Shown: positions 27,452-35,127 of the stretch, piece after piece | Numbering within the stretch: the first letter of the stretch is position 1 | How the letters are laid out: each line of letters starts with the position of its first letter | Source: Bacteroidota bacterium | GTDB lineage: Bacteria > Bacteroidota > Bacteroidia > SXHM01 | Direction: 5' to 3' | Assembly (NCBI GenBank): GCA_947478465.1 | Contig: CANJWH010000006.1 | Location: 1 to 64,000, forward strand | DNA: 64,000 bases | Position numbers and translations under genes: made by a program | The notes under the pieces: generated by a model | What the model was told of the DNA's origin: nothing | Database searches by the model: none | The model's input: the letters and a program-made list of their open reading frames with translations, nothing else

Positions 27452-27961
27452 ATTAATAAAATCGTTTACATATCACTGCTGGCAATTCTGTTTCTTCAAA
27501 CAGGAGGACTCTTTTTTGTTTATAAAATGCAGCAGAGCCATGTGCAGCATAAAATGCAGCAAACGTTACGCAGCGGTGATACCGGCTTTCAAAAAATCAC
27601 ACTCTCGCTGAAGCAGTACGAGAAAAGCAAAGTCAATGCGTTTGAAATTTCACTTAACGGAAAAATGTATGATGTTAAATCTGTTACCATTTCAGGTGAT
27701 ATTGCCGAACTTCTGGTGATTAACGACAGAGAAGAGGAAAACATCCTGAAAGAAATCAAGGCTTTCTTAACCATGAATGATCATAAAGCCAACTCTATAC
27801 CACCTCAGTTAAAAGTTCTTCTGTCATTGAATTATCTTCTTCCTGAAGTAAAGCAACTCTTTTTTATTCCTTCTCTGTCTGCACATTCTTTTTATTTCAG
27901 CTGTCTGCATTTTAGTTCAGTTACTGCTGAAGTTTCGGTGCCTCCTCCCGAGTTGATGTAA
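27452..27961 (+). CDS. Small membrane-anchored protein upstream of a TonB receptor; possible ATT start
   Basis: The obvious ATG is at 27527, but the frame is open upstream and encodes NKIVYISLLAILFLQTGGLFFVYK, a complete signal anchor. The only codon in the right place is ATT at 27452, giving 169 residues; a promoter -7 element TACATTTG lies at 27437-27444, which would put the transcript start at or near that codon. The C-terminal part has predicted alpha/beta character (FQKITLSLKQYEKS, FEISLNGKMYDVKSV) and scattered histidines (SHVQHKM, SAHSFYFSCLHF). It precedes a TonB receptor by 76 bp and may help sense or handle its substrate. No family recognised. Confidence 0.6.
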   Translation: MNKIVYISLLAILFLQTGGLFFVYKMQQSHVQHKMQQTLRSGDTGFQKITLSLKQYEKSKVNAFEISLNGKMYDVKSVTISGDIAELLVINDREEENILKEIKAFLTMNDHKANSIPPQLKVLLSLNYLLPEVKQLFFIPSLSAHSFYFSCLHFSSVTAEVSVPPPELM

Positions 27962-28037
27962 TACAATCTTTTCAGGATAAGACTCAGCCTCTGGCTGTGT
28001 CAGAACTATTGTATTTAATTAATTCTATCATCAACAA

Positions 28038-30260
28038 ATGAAAATTACTAAAGCAGCAATCGCAGGATTGCTTATCATACATTCATACTCGGGCATTGCC
28101 CAGTCAAATGAACCCGACACCGCAAAAAACAAATCTGTTTCGTTAAATGAAACGGTGGTTTCGGTTAATAAAACAGAAGAAACACTAAAGACCGTAGCAC
28201 AGCAGGTGCAGGTTATGGACATAAAAAGTATTTCAAACCTGCAGGCACAATCAACCGCAGATGTTGTGGCAAACAGCGGAAATGTATTTATACAAAAAAG
28301 CCAGTTAGGCGGAGGCAGTGTAACCATAAGAGGGTTTGAAGCCAACCGCACCCTGCTTATGATTGACGGTGTGCGAATGAATAACATTATTTACCGGGCA
28401 GGACACCTGCAGAACATTGTTACAACGGATAACAATTCACTGGACAGAGTGGAGATTTTATTTGGTCCTTCATCAACCGTTTATGGTAGTGATGCGCTGG
28501 GCGGTGTGGTTCACCTTTACACTAAAAAAGCTTTGCTTGCTACAGGTGATGATAAAACAAATATTAAGGTCAATTTCCTGAGCCGTTACGGAAGCGTTAA
28601 CAATGAGCTTACCAACCACCTTGATTTTAATATCGGTGGAAAAAGGTTTGCCTCACTTACTTCATTCACCTATTCAAAGTTTGACGACCTGCGTGGCGGA
28701 CGAAATCAAAACCCGTTTTACAATGGCTCGTATGGCGAGCGCCCTTGCCATGTTGAACAGATTAACGGAGTGGATTCACTGGTAAAAAACAGCGACCGTT
28801 ATCTGCAAAAACAAAGCGGCTATTCGCAGTATGACCTGATGCAGAAATTTCTGTTTCAGCAAAACGAACACCTTTCGCATGGTTTAAATCTTCAGTTCTC
28901 AAACTCTACCAATGTTCCGCGTTACGACCGCCTTACCGACCCAACACCTACAGGTTTGAGTTATGCTGAATGGTATTACGGTCCGCAAAGACGATTGATG
29001 GGTGCGTATGACCTGAACTATAAAAATGAATCTTCTGCTATACAGCAAATTCATTTCGGGGTCAATTACCAGAACATTGAAGAAAGCCGTCATTCAAGAA
29101 GATTTAACAGCAGCAACCTCTCGCACCGCATTGAAAATGTAAATGTAGTTGGAGCCAATCTTGATTTTCAGAAAACGGCTAACAACCATACTATACGTTT
29201 TGGAATTGACGGACAATTCAACACGCTGAAATCAACAGCGAATAAGGAAAACATTACATCAGGAGTAAGCGTGCCGCTTGATACCCGTTATCCCGATGGA
29301 AATAACACCATGCTGAATACTGCCATTTATGCTTCACACACCTGGCAGATAAATGATGAGCTTACTCTGGTTGACGGACTGCGTGCAGGATTTATTTCAT
29401 TGCACTCTACTTTTGTTGATACTTCGTTTTTTCACCTGCCTTATAACAAAGCCGACCAGAATAACATTGTTTACTCGGGCAACATAGGGTTAATAAGCAC
29501 ACCTTCTGACGACTGGAAATTATCATTACTGGTTTCAACCGGTTTTCGTGCACCCAATGTGGATGATTTAAGCAAAGTGTTTGAATCAGCACCGGGCGCA
29601 GTAATTGTTCCTAACAATAAACTGAAAGCTGAAAAAACAATTAACTATGAAGCGGGTATCACCAAAATTTTCAACGGAAAAACCCGTTGGGAAAACAACG
29701 TGTATTACACCCAGATGATTGATGCCATTGTAACTGATAAATTTCAATTCAACGGCAGTGATTCAATTCTGTATGATGGCGCCATGAGTTTGGTACTTGC
29801 AAACCAGAACAAGGGAAGCGCCTATATCTATGGTGTTTCTTCTAACCTTGTTTCGCAGCTGAGTAAAAACTTCAGGGTATCGTTAGCGGTAAATTATACC
29901 TACGGAAGAATAAAAACCGACAGCGTTGATACTCCGCTTGACCACATACCTCCGTTTATGGCACGTCTGGCACTGAACTATACCAACAAAAATTTCAGTT
30001 CCGATTTATTTGTAAACTTCAATGGCGCTAAAAAACTCAAAGACTATCACCTGAATGGTGAAGACAATGAGCAATATGCTACCGCAGACGGTATGCCGGC
30101 ATGGGTTACGGTAAACCTGCGCTTATCATACAAAGTATGCAAATGGGTAACCCTGCAAACCGGTGTTGACAATATTTTTGATACACAATACCGCACATTT
30201 GCAAGCGGAATAAACGCTCCCGGAAGAAATATTTTTGCGGCAGTAAGGTTTCAATATTGA
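28038..30260 (+). CDS. TonB-dependent receptor (haem/vitamin-type)
   Basis: 740 residues: signal peptide (residues 1-21), plug domain (about 35-165; SVTIRGFEANRTLLMIDGVRMNN and VEILFGPSSTVYGSDALGGVVHL), then a 22-strand barrel ending NIFAAVRFQY with a C-terminal aromatic. There is no N-terminal carboxypeptidase-like or STN domain, so it is a classical receptor and not a SusC. The closest subfamily in appearance is the haem/haemoglobin/vitamin B12 group, but the ligand cannot be told. It follows the small membrane-anchored gene, and a strong terminator lies 18 bp after its stop. Confidence 0.9.
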   Translation: MKITKAAIAGLLIIHSYSGIAQSNEPDTAKNKSVSLNETVVSVNKTEETLKTVAQQVQVMDIKSISNLQAQSTADVVANSGNVFIQKSQLGGGSVTIRGFEANRTLLMIDGVRMNNIIYRAGHLQNIVTTDNNSLDRVEILFGPSSTVYGSDALGGVVHLYTKKALLATGDDKTNIKVNFLSRYGSVNNELTNHLDFNIGGKRFASLTSFTYSKFDDLRGGRNQNPFYNGSYGERPCHVEQINGVDSLVKNSDRYLQKQSGYSQYDLMQKFLFQQNEHLSHGLNLQFSNSTNVPRYDRLTDPTPTGLSYAEWYYGPQRRLMGAYDLNYKNESSAIQQIHFGVNYQNIEESRHSRRFNSSNLSHRIENVNVVGANLDFQKTANNHTIRFGIDGQFNTLKSTANKENITSGVSVPLDTRYPDGNNTMLNTAIYASHTWQINDELTLVDGLRAGFISLHSTFVDTSFFHLPYNKADQNNIVYSGNIGLISTPSDDWKLSLLVSTGFRAPNVDDLSKVFESAPGAVIVPNNKLKAEKTINYEAGITKIFNGKTRWENNVYYTQMIDAIVTDKFQFNGSDSILYDGAMSLVLANQNKGSAYIYGVSSNLVSQLSKNFRVSLAVNYTYGRIKTDSVDTPLDHIPPFMARLALNYTNKNFSSDLFVNFNGAKKLKDYHLNGEDNEQYATADGMPAWVTVNLRLSYKVCKWVTLQTGVDNIFDTQYRTFASGINAPGRNIFAAVRFQY

Positions 30261-30277
30261 TTTTTTAAGATGATATA

Positions 30278-30314
30278 AATAAACGAGCCCCGCCATTGGC
30301 GGGGCTCGTTTATT
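30278..30314 (+). terminator. Terminator after the TonB receptor gene
   Basis: Perfect 17-bp arms with a 3-nt loop (ATT), core AAACGAGCCCCGCC / GGCGGGGCTCGTTT, ending in TTTATT. Because of the symmetry it may work in both directions. Confidence 0.85.
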
Positions 30315-30333
30315 ATGATCTGTTGTCTTCTAC

Positions 30334-30390
30334 CTACAACTCAATCACCTTCCTACTCACCGCCAGACTCCACGGACTTGCACCGCTTTT
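30334..30390 (-). pseudogene. Remnant of the 3' end of a gene like that at 31167-31886
   Basis: The minus strand reads SGASPWSLAVSRKVIEL followed by a stop. This matches the last residues of the 239-residue protein encoded at 31167-31886 (GGVSPLSDAVSKKVIEL). Only about 18 codons survive, next to the same repeat family that borders the intact gene. This suggests a lost second copy or a repeat that carries gene ends with it. Confidence 0.55.
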
Positions 30391-30393
30391 TTT

Positions 30394-30517
30394 AACTCAC
30401 CCCGTCACTTTGTGACACCCCTCTCTTTGGGAAAGAGAAGGGAATGGCATTTTTATTTTTTGTTTAGGCAATTCTCTCTCCCCTCTCTTTATTTCAAAGA
30501 GAGGGGCCGGGGATGAG
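30394..30517. repeat. Composite GAGAGGGG/TGAGTT repeat, copy left of the DUF559 gene
   Basis: Two hairpin units in a row. The first contains AACTCACCCCGTC and CACCCCTCTCTTT with a degenerate AAAGAGAAGGG. The second contains CCCCTCTCTTT / AAAGAGAGGGG followed by CCGGGGATGAGTT. The stop codon of the DUF559 gene overlaps the final GAGTTA. Further copies lie at 30955-31163. Confidence 0.75.
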
Positions 30518-30877
30518 TTACAAATACGCTGCAATCTTGTTTTTAACTGCAGTCATATCATCAAGTTCCTCATTTTTTATGCGCAGAACACGATTTCCCA
30601 TTTCAGTTATAACATAGTCCCTGCCTTCATCATATTCTTTTTGAAACTCGTGAATTTTTCCATCCAGTTCAATTACCAGCTTAGCTTCGGCACAATAGAA
30701 ATCAGCAATAAAAAATTTATAGCCTTGATAATATCCGTAAATAAGAGGATGCTGACGCAAAAATTTCTTGCCAAGAAAACGTCTGTTGCGCAACACTTCC
30801 CACAACTCCTGTTCAGCAGGTGTTGACAGTTGCCTGAGTTCACGTGCAAGATCAATAATTGATTTACGCGATTTCAT
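30518..30877 (-). CDS. DUF559 endonuclease-like protein
   Basis: 119 residues of the DUF559 family, a small PD-(D/E)XK fold related to the very-short-patch repair endonuclease. Landmarks: LRQLSTPAEQELWEVLRNRRF, FLRQHPLIYGY, FIADFYCAEAKLVIELDGKIH (the D and E of the nuclease core) and YVITEMGNRVLRIKNEEL. Whether it cleaves DNA in vivo is not known for the family. It is sandwiched between copies of a composite GAGAGGGG repeat, an arrangement that makes me suspect a link between this nuclease and the repeats. Confidence 0.85.
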   Translation of the reverse strand: MKSRKSIIDLARELRQLSTPAEQELWEVLRNRRFLGKKFLRQHPLIYGYYQGYKFFIADFYCAEAKLVIELDGKIHEFQKEYDEGRDYVITEMGNRVLRIKNEELDDMTAVKNKIAAYL

Positions 30878-30954
30878 AAAGCAATATTCAGAAAATGAAA
30901 AATAAATTGCAAATAAAACGCATCATAATGTCATTTATACAGTTTGTGTGGGCT

Positions 30955-31163
30955 GATCTTTCCCCCCTCTCTTTCTTTCAAAGAGAGGGGCCGGGGGTGA
31001 GTTTTTTAACTGTAACTCACCCCGTCTCGCAAGCTCGACACCCCTCTCTTTATTAAAGAGAGGGGAATGGCATTTTATCTAGTTTGTGTCTGCTGTTTCC
31101 TCCCCCCTCTCTTTTTTTCAAAGAGAGGGGCCGGGGGTGAGTTTTTTCAACCCGGGGGTGAGT
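30955..31163. repeat. Composite GAGAGGGG/TGAGTT repeats right of the DUF559 gene
   Basis: One half unit (CCCCTCTCTTT...AAAGAGAGGGGCCGGGGGTGAGTT at about 30963-31003), one full two-hairpin unit (from AACTCACCCCGTC at 31013 to GGGGGTGAGTT near 31145), and a last CCGGGGGTGAGTT at about 31151-31163. The full unit also contains AATGGCATTTT and a G/T-rich stretch also found in the left copy. No gene is seen in this stretch. Confidence 0.78.
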
Positions 31164-31166
31164 TTT

Positions 31167-31886
31167 TTACAACTCAATCACCTTCTTACTCACCGCATCA
31201 CTCAGCGGGCTTACACCGCCTGCATTCATAGCCCAGAAGTAAACGTAATAAGTAACACCTGTCTGCAGGTTGCTGAATTTTTTCTTGCGTGTTTTAGTAA
31301 GGTCAAGTATTCCGCCTATGCTGCCGGGTGTTGGCGCTGACGGTGGAATAGGAGCAGGCGCAGGATTATTTCCCTGTTGTATAACAACCTGTCCAAATCC
31401 GTTTATAACAAACCATGACGGCAGTGGCTCGGCTACTAATACAGCACCATAACTGTCGGCACCCGGTATGGCAGCACACTCGGCTACCAGCTGATCCTGT
31501 ATGCCGCGTTCAAGCGTAACCCCTATTGGCTGTATAGGTTTAATAACAGTGCTTGAGTTACCTTTGGTAGGCTCAAAACCGGCAAGCGAAATAATTGTTG
31601 CATTTCCGTTTGCTACCGTATCAATATACGGTCTGATAAGGTCAAGCTCTGCCATCAGCAAATCACGTGCATCATCCACTTCTGATTGTGAAGCCGTGTG
31701 CAGTTTAAAGTCATCGTATTTGGCAGAATAGTCATCTATCACTGATTGCAAGGCAGCAAGCGTTACAGTTGGAGCTGTAAAAGGCGGATTGTTATTAAAA
31801 ACACCATCGCGCACACCTTTGGCGAATATGGTTATTTTGTTAGTTTTTAATTCGTGATAATTTAGTTTACATCTGATTTTTACCAT
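31167..31886 (-). CDS. Hypothetical protein with a C-terminal fibronectin-III-like segment
   Basis: 239 residues, no signal peptide. Residues 1-110 are largely helical (AALQSVIDDYSAKYDDFKLHTAS, VDDARDLLMAELDLIRPYID). A Pro/Ala linker PAPAPIPPSAPTPGSIGG near residue 178 follows. The end, FSNLQTGVTYYVYFWAMNAGGVSPLSD, has the look of the last strands of a fibronectin type III domain. Such proteins are seen in many Bacteroidota without a known role. A partial duplicate of its 3' end is at 30334-30390, and a 42-bp repeat array begins 58 bp before its start. Confidence 0.6.
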   Translation of the reverse strand: MVKIRCKLNYHELKTNKITIFAKGVRDGVFNNNPPFTAPTVTLAALQSVIDDYSAKYDDFKLHTASQSEVDDARDLLMAELDLIRPYIDTVANGNATIISLAGFEPTKGNSSTVIKPIQPIGVTLERGIQDQLVAECAAIPGADSYGAVLVAEPLPSWFVINGFGQVVIQQGNNPAPAPIPPSAPTPGSIGGILDLTKTRKKKFSNLQTGVTYYVYFWAMNAGGVSPLSDAVSKKVIEL

Positions 31887-31944
31887 TTTGTTTGTTTTTA
31901 AAGGTTAATAATTGATTGTTGATTTTATAAAAAATGAGCAGGAA

Positions 31945-32364
31945 GTTTCTTTTCCATGCAGGGGAATTCCTTTTTATCAGCAGGTAGTTACTTTGCTGCG
32001 CAACTGAACTTCCTTTTATTTTTTGGGAGTTACTTACTTGCGCAACAGAATTCCCTTTTATTTTTCGGCAGTTACTTTCTCGCGCAACTGAACTCCCTTT
32101 TATTTTTCGGCAGTTACTTTCTCGCGCAACTAAACTTCCTTTTATTTTTCGGGAGTTACTTACTTGCGCAACTGAACGCCTTTTTATTTTCAGGGAATTA
32201 CTTTCTTAAAAAACTGCACACCCTTTTATTTTTTGAGAGTTACTTTCTGGCGCAACTGCACTCCTTATTCTTTTAACGGAGTTACTTTGTTACAGAAATG
32301 AACTCCTTATTGTTTTCACAGAGTTCCTTAACTGTGCAACGGAACCCCAACGTGATTTTGTGTG
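31945..32364. repeat. Ten-unit tandem repeat with exact 42-bp period
   Basis: The word (A)GTTACTT or a variant recurs at 31945, 31987, 32029, 32071, 32113, 32155, 32197, 32239, 32281 and 32323, always 42 bp apart, with substitutions but no indels. The consensus unit has AACTCCC-TTTTATTTTTC-GGGAGTT (a hairpin) and a GCGCAACTG link. One plus-strand frame reads 14-residue hydrophobic repeats (LLFFGSYFLAQLNS) for 106 codons from a TTG and is then broken by a TAA in the eighth unit. Whether it is coding, structural or regulatory is not clear. The remainder of 31887-32536 holds no gene. Confidence 0.85.
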
Positions 32365-32460
32365 GTTGCTTGCTGCTTTTTTCAGTATGTCAAAGAACTG
32401 ATTTCAGCGGCAATACTATTTCACAAAACTGTTTTAATCAAAAAATGAGTACAACAAGTG

Positions 32461-32511
32461 TTGCTTTATAAAGCAATCTCCTTTTAATAAATTAAAGATT
32501 ATATATTTTTG
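32461..32511 (+). promoter_or_regulatory. Palindromic operator candidate and promoter of the XRE gene
   Basis: A perfect 16-bp palindrome TTGCTTTATAAAGCAA (32461-32476) lies 27 bp before a -7 element TATTTTTG (32504-32511), which is 26 bp from the ATG. The palindrome is placed where a regulator would control the promoter; autoregulation by the XRE protein is an inference. Confidence 0.55.
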
Positions 32512-32536
32512 TTTATCATCTTTAGTTCTTAGTGCT

Positions 32537-32908
32537 ATGAGCCAATCATTAAAATGGATAGGCAAAGAATTTAAACAGTTTAGGCGCGAAATAAATAAGA
32601 GCCTTAAACAAGTTGCCTTACGCTGCGGTAAAAAAAGCACAGCTGAGTTATCGCGGATTGAAAATGGAAAGCAGAACGTAGAAATGACTACGTTGATGAA
32701 TTACCTTGATAAATACAGGTACACCATAATTATGGTGACAAAGCCTGATGCAACAAAAAAGATAAACAAAGAATTATGTGAACTTCTTAAACATTATACT
32801 GAACAGGATATTTTTGAAGTATGGTATGAGCGCAGAAAGAAAAGGAGAAGGAGAAAGCTAAGTAGCTTGAAAAAAGTTTTGATAAGTTTGTTTGTTAACA
32901 TAATATAA
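32537..32908 (+). CDS. XRE-family helix-turn-helix regulator
   Basis: 123 residues. Residues about 5-65 are an HTH_XRE domain (RREINKSLKQVALRCGKKSTAELSRIENGKQNVEMTTL). The tail is very basic (RRKKRRRRKLSSLKKV) and ends with a short hydrophobic stretch. It has no toxin partner next to it, although HTH proteins of this size often belong to toxin-antitoxin pairs. It lies just after the 42-bp repeat array, and a perfect palindrome sits in front of its promoter. Confidence 0.8.
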   Translation: MSQSLKWIGKEFKQFRREINKSLKQVALRCGKKSTAELSRIENGKQNVEMTTLMNYLDKYRYTIIMVTKPDATKKINKELCELLKHYTEQDIFEVWYERRKKRRRRKLSSLKKVLISLFVNII

Positions 32909-33126
32909 ATATTGCGAAACTAAGCGAAGCGCTCTCATGAGTGCGATTACAAACAAAGAATAATTATGAAATAAACGCAAACCTTTGCAAAGCCATTCAG
33001 TTTTGGTTGAGAAAGAGGAAGTATTAGTAAGTTTGCTTCTTGTAATAGTTTGTTATTGCTAATGCAAAAAAGACATTAACTCTGCCAAACAATTGTTTAA
33101 CAGTATGACAACGACAAACTAAAAAT

Positions 33127-34878
33127 ATGAAAAAATTAATACTAATCGCATTCTTACTATTTAGCTTGCAAAATGGTTTTGCACAATCTTATTTTTCTTA
33201 CGATACCATTGTTTTGCCATATTATTCAAGCAATACTGAAGAGCTTTTTATTATTGATTATAACTCGGATAATAAAAATGATTTAATAGTTCCTCGTATC
33301 GTTTATCCTCCTACATATCCCGCAACGTATGCTCCTATACAATGTGTAAAAAATAACGGAACAATGGTATTTACAAACGACTCGCCTATAATCGGAGTTG
33401 ATAGCCTAGTTCATCCACGCGATTTTGCAATTGCTGATTTTAACGGGGATGATAAATCTGATATCATTATTGCAGATCATGGTACGGATGTAAACCCATT
33501 TCCCGGAGGTCAAAACAAATTGTATTTTCAAAATTCCAATGGACAACTTGTAGAATCCTCATCCGGAAATATTCCTACAGTATTAGATTTCTCTCATAAT
33601 ATGGCAACTGCCGATATTGATAATGATGGCGATCAGGATATTTATGTATGCAATATTGGGGGACAACAAGGAATTGGTCCCAGATTATTAATTAATAATG
33701 GTACAGGCCAGTTTACAGTTAACACCGCAAATCTACCTTCTAATATTGTTAACCTCACTAATCAATATATGTCAAGCAGATTTGTAGATATTGATAAAGA
33801 CAATGATATGGATATAATTCTTGGGGCAGCAGATTATGCCGGTCTTTCTAATGATGCTATTCTTCTTAATAACGGAACGGGAGTTTTTTCACTTTCAAAC
33901 GGTCTGCCAAACAGGTATGGCGGAACGAGTTGGGGAACCGTTGCAATTATAGAAATGGATGTGAATAATGATACATGGCCTGATATTATCATGTCAACTT
34001 TATATCAATACCAGAATTGTCATCTTCAGCTGTTGATAAACAATCGTGATGGTACTTTTAGTGATTCTACGCAAAATATTCTACAAAATTGGCCTGTCTC
34101 TAATGCCTGGATTAAATGGATTGAAAAAGGAGACTTTAATAATGATGGATGGATGGATTTTGTTGTTTGCCTGCATGGTGCACAACCCTTTTTATATTTA
34201 AATACCGGCAATACAAAATTCACAGATGCTAGTTTTCTGCTAAACTCTTCCATCACAAATATTGCCAGTTATAGAACATCCGATTTTGATAACGATGAAT
34301 TAACAGATATTGCTTTTTTAGACTATTATGGAAACATCATTATTGCCAAAAATTTACAACCGTATTCTGTTTCTATTGACTCATCTGCCGCAATAAGCTT
34401 ATCCTCTCTGCCATCTAATGCAGGCACAACAGAGGGTGGAGGAGTATATCAACTTGGAGAAACAATACCATTGAATGCTTTACCAAACACAGGATGGACA
34501 TTTTTAAATTGGACGGATAATGGTAATATCATTTCTACTAATTCTTCATTAAGTTACCTTGTTAACTATGGCACTAATTTAGTAGCCAACTTTTCTTCAA
34601 CATCTAATATAAATGAAGAGGGTGAACTGAAAAATAAAATTCAAATTTCTCCAAATCCTTTTACTGCACAAACAACTTTGCAGACAGACAAAATTTTCAA
34701 AAATGCAACCTTGACACTTTACAACTCATTAGGACAACAGGTAAGACAAGTAAATAACATTAGCGGGCAGACTGTAACAATACAACGCAACAATTTATCA
34801 AGCGGACTGTATTACTTTCAACTGACAAATAACAACCAAACTATTGCTACTGACAAATTAGTAGTCACAGACTATTGA
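33127..34878 (+). CDS. FG-GAP/VCBS repeat protein with T9SS sorting domain
   Basis: 583 residues: signal peptide (residues 1-19, QNGFAQ), then six or more FG-GAP/VCBS calcium-binding repeats (DFNGDDKSDIIIADHG, DIDNDGDQDIYVCNIGG, DIDKDNDMDIILGAAD, DVNNDTWPDIIMS, DFNNDGWMDFVVCLHG, DFDNDELTDIAFLDY) forming a beta-propeller. A short insert (TGWTFLNWTDNG, InlB_B-like) follows, and a type A T9SS sorting domain ends the protein (ISPNPFTAQTTLQ to KLVVTDY). It is exported through the outer membrane and probably attached to the surface or released. First of a row of T9SS cargo genes. Confidence 0.85.
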   Translation: MKKLILIAFLLFSLQNGFAQSYFSYDTIVLPYYSSNTEELFIIDYNSDNKNDLIVPRIVYPPTYPATYAPIQCVKNNGTMVFTNDSPIIGVDSLVHPRDFAIADFNGDDKSDIIIADHGTDVNPFPGGQNKLYFQNSNGQLVESSSGNIPTVLDFSHNMATADIDNDGDQDIYVCNIGGQQGIGPRLLINNGTGQFTVNTANLPSNIVNLTNQYMSSRFVDIDKDNDMDIILGAADYAGLSNDAILLNNGTGVFSLSNGLPNRYGGTSWGTVAIIEMDVNNDTWPDIIMSTLYQYQNCHLQLLINNRDGTFSDSTQNILQNWPVSNAWIKWIEKGDFNNDGWMDFVVCLHGAQPFLYLNTGNTKFTDASFLLNSSITNIASYRTSDFDNDELTDIAFLDYYGNIIIAKNLQPYSVSIDSSAAISLSSLPSNAGTTEGGGVYQLGETIPLNALPNTGWTFLNWTDNGNIISTNSSLSYLVNYGTNLVANFSSTSNINEEGELKNKIQISPNPFTAQTTLQTDKIFKNATLTLYNSLGQQVRQVNNISGQTVTIQRNNLSSGLYYFQLTNNNQTIATDKLVVTDY

Positions 34879-34891
34879 CAAAGGAGATCCC

Positions 34892-35000
34892 CCGCTGGTC
34901 GGGATTTGCAACTGCGCAGCAATCTTGAATACCTATAAAAAACAAATTATTCAATTCAAAATCCCGACCTTAGAGCATGGGATTTATAATCCAGATAAAA
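34892..35000. repeat. Dispersed CTGGTCGGGATTTGCAA repeat, copy A (split)
   Basis: Begins GCTGGTCGGGATTTGCAA, is interrupted by about 50 bp, and resumes ATCCCGACCTTAGAG and GGATTTATAATCC. The two parts are complementary (TCGGGAT/ATCCCGA). A compact copy with no interruption lies at 41770-41825 and a partial one at 39395-39416. All lie just after T9SS cargo genes. Confidence 0.7.
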
Positions 35001-35018
35001 TCCTTTTCTGCTTTTAAT

Positions 35019-35026
35019 TAACTTTG
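35019..35026 (+). promoter_or_regulatory. Promoter -7 element before the GH31 gene
   Basis: TAACTTTG within TTCTGCTTTTAATTAACTTTGTTTCGGTGC. The same module, with few changes, is found at 39433-39466 (TAACTTTG at 39447-39454), so a promoter segment has been copied. Between here and the ATG (100 bp) there is a small CCCGATAGCCATCGGG palindrome. Confidence 0.5.
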
Positions 35027-35127
35027 TTTCGGTGCAACAGTGAAGTGCTTTTATCCCGATAGCCATCGGGAGTCCGCCTTCGCCAAGCCCTCAAACGTTA
35101 GAATAAATCTTAAAGACCGCGACAGAA

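Noticed and set aside
30970-31150. CRISPR array
   Set aside because: The repeats are palindromic, irregular in spacing and have repeat-derived, not unique, spacers; there are no cas genes.
31956-32276. A real 106-residue hydrophobic repeat protein
   Set aside because: It has only a TTG start, is built wholly of the 42-bp tandem repeat, and the frame is cut by a stop while the array goes on; kept as a repeat, with coding left open.
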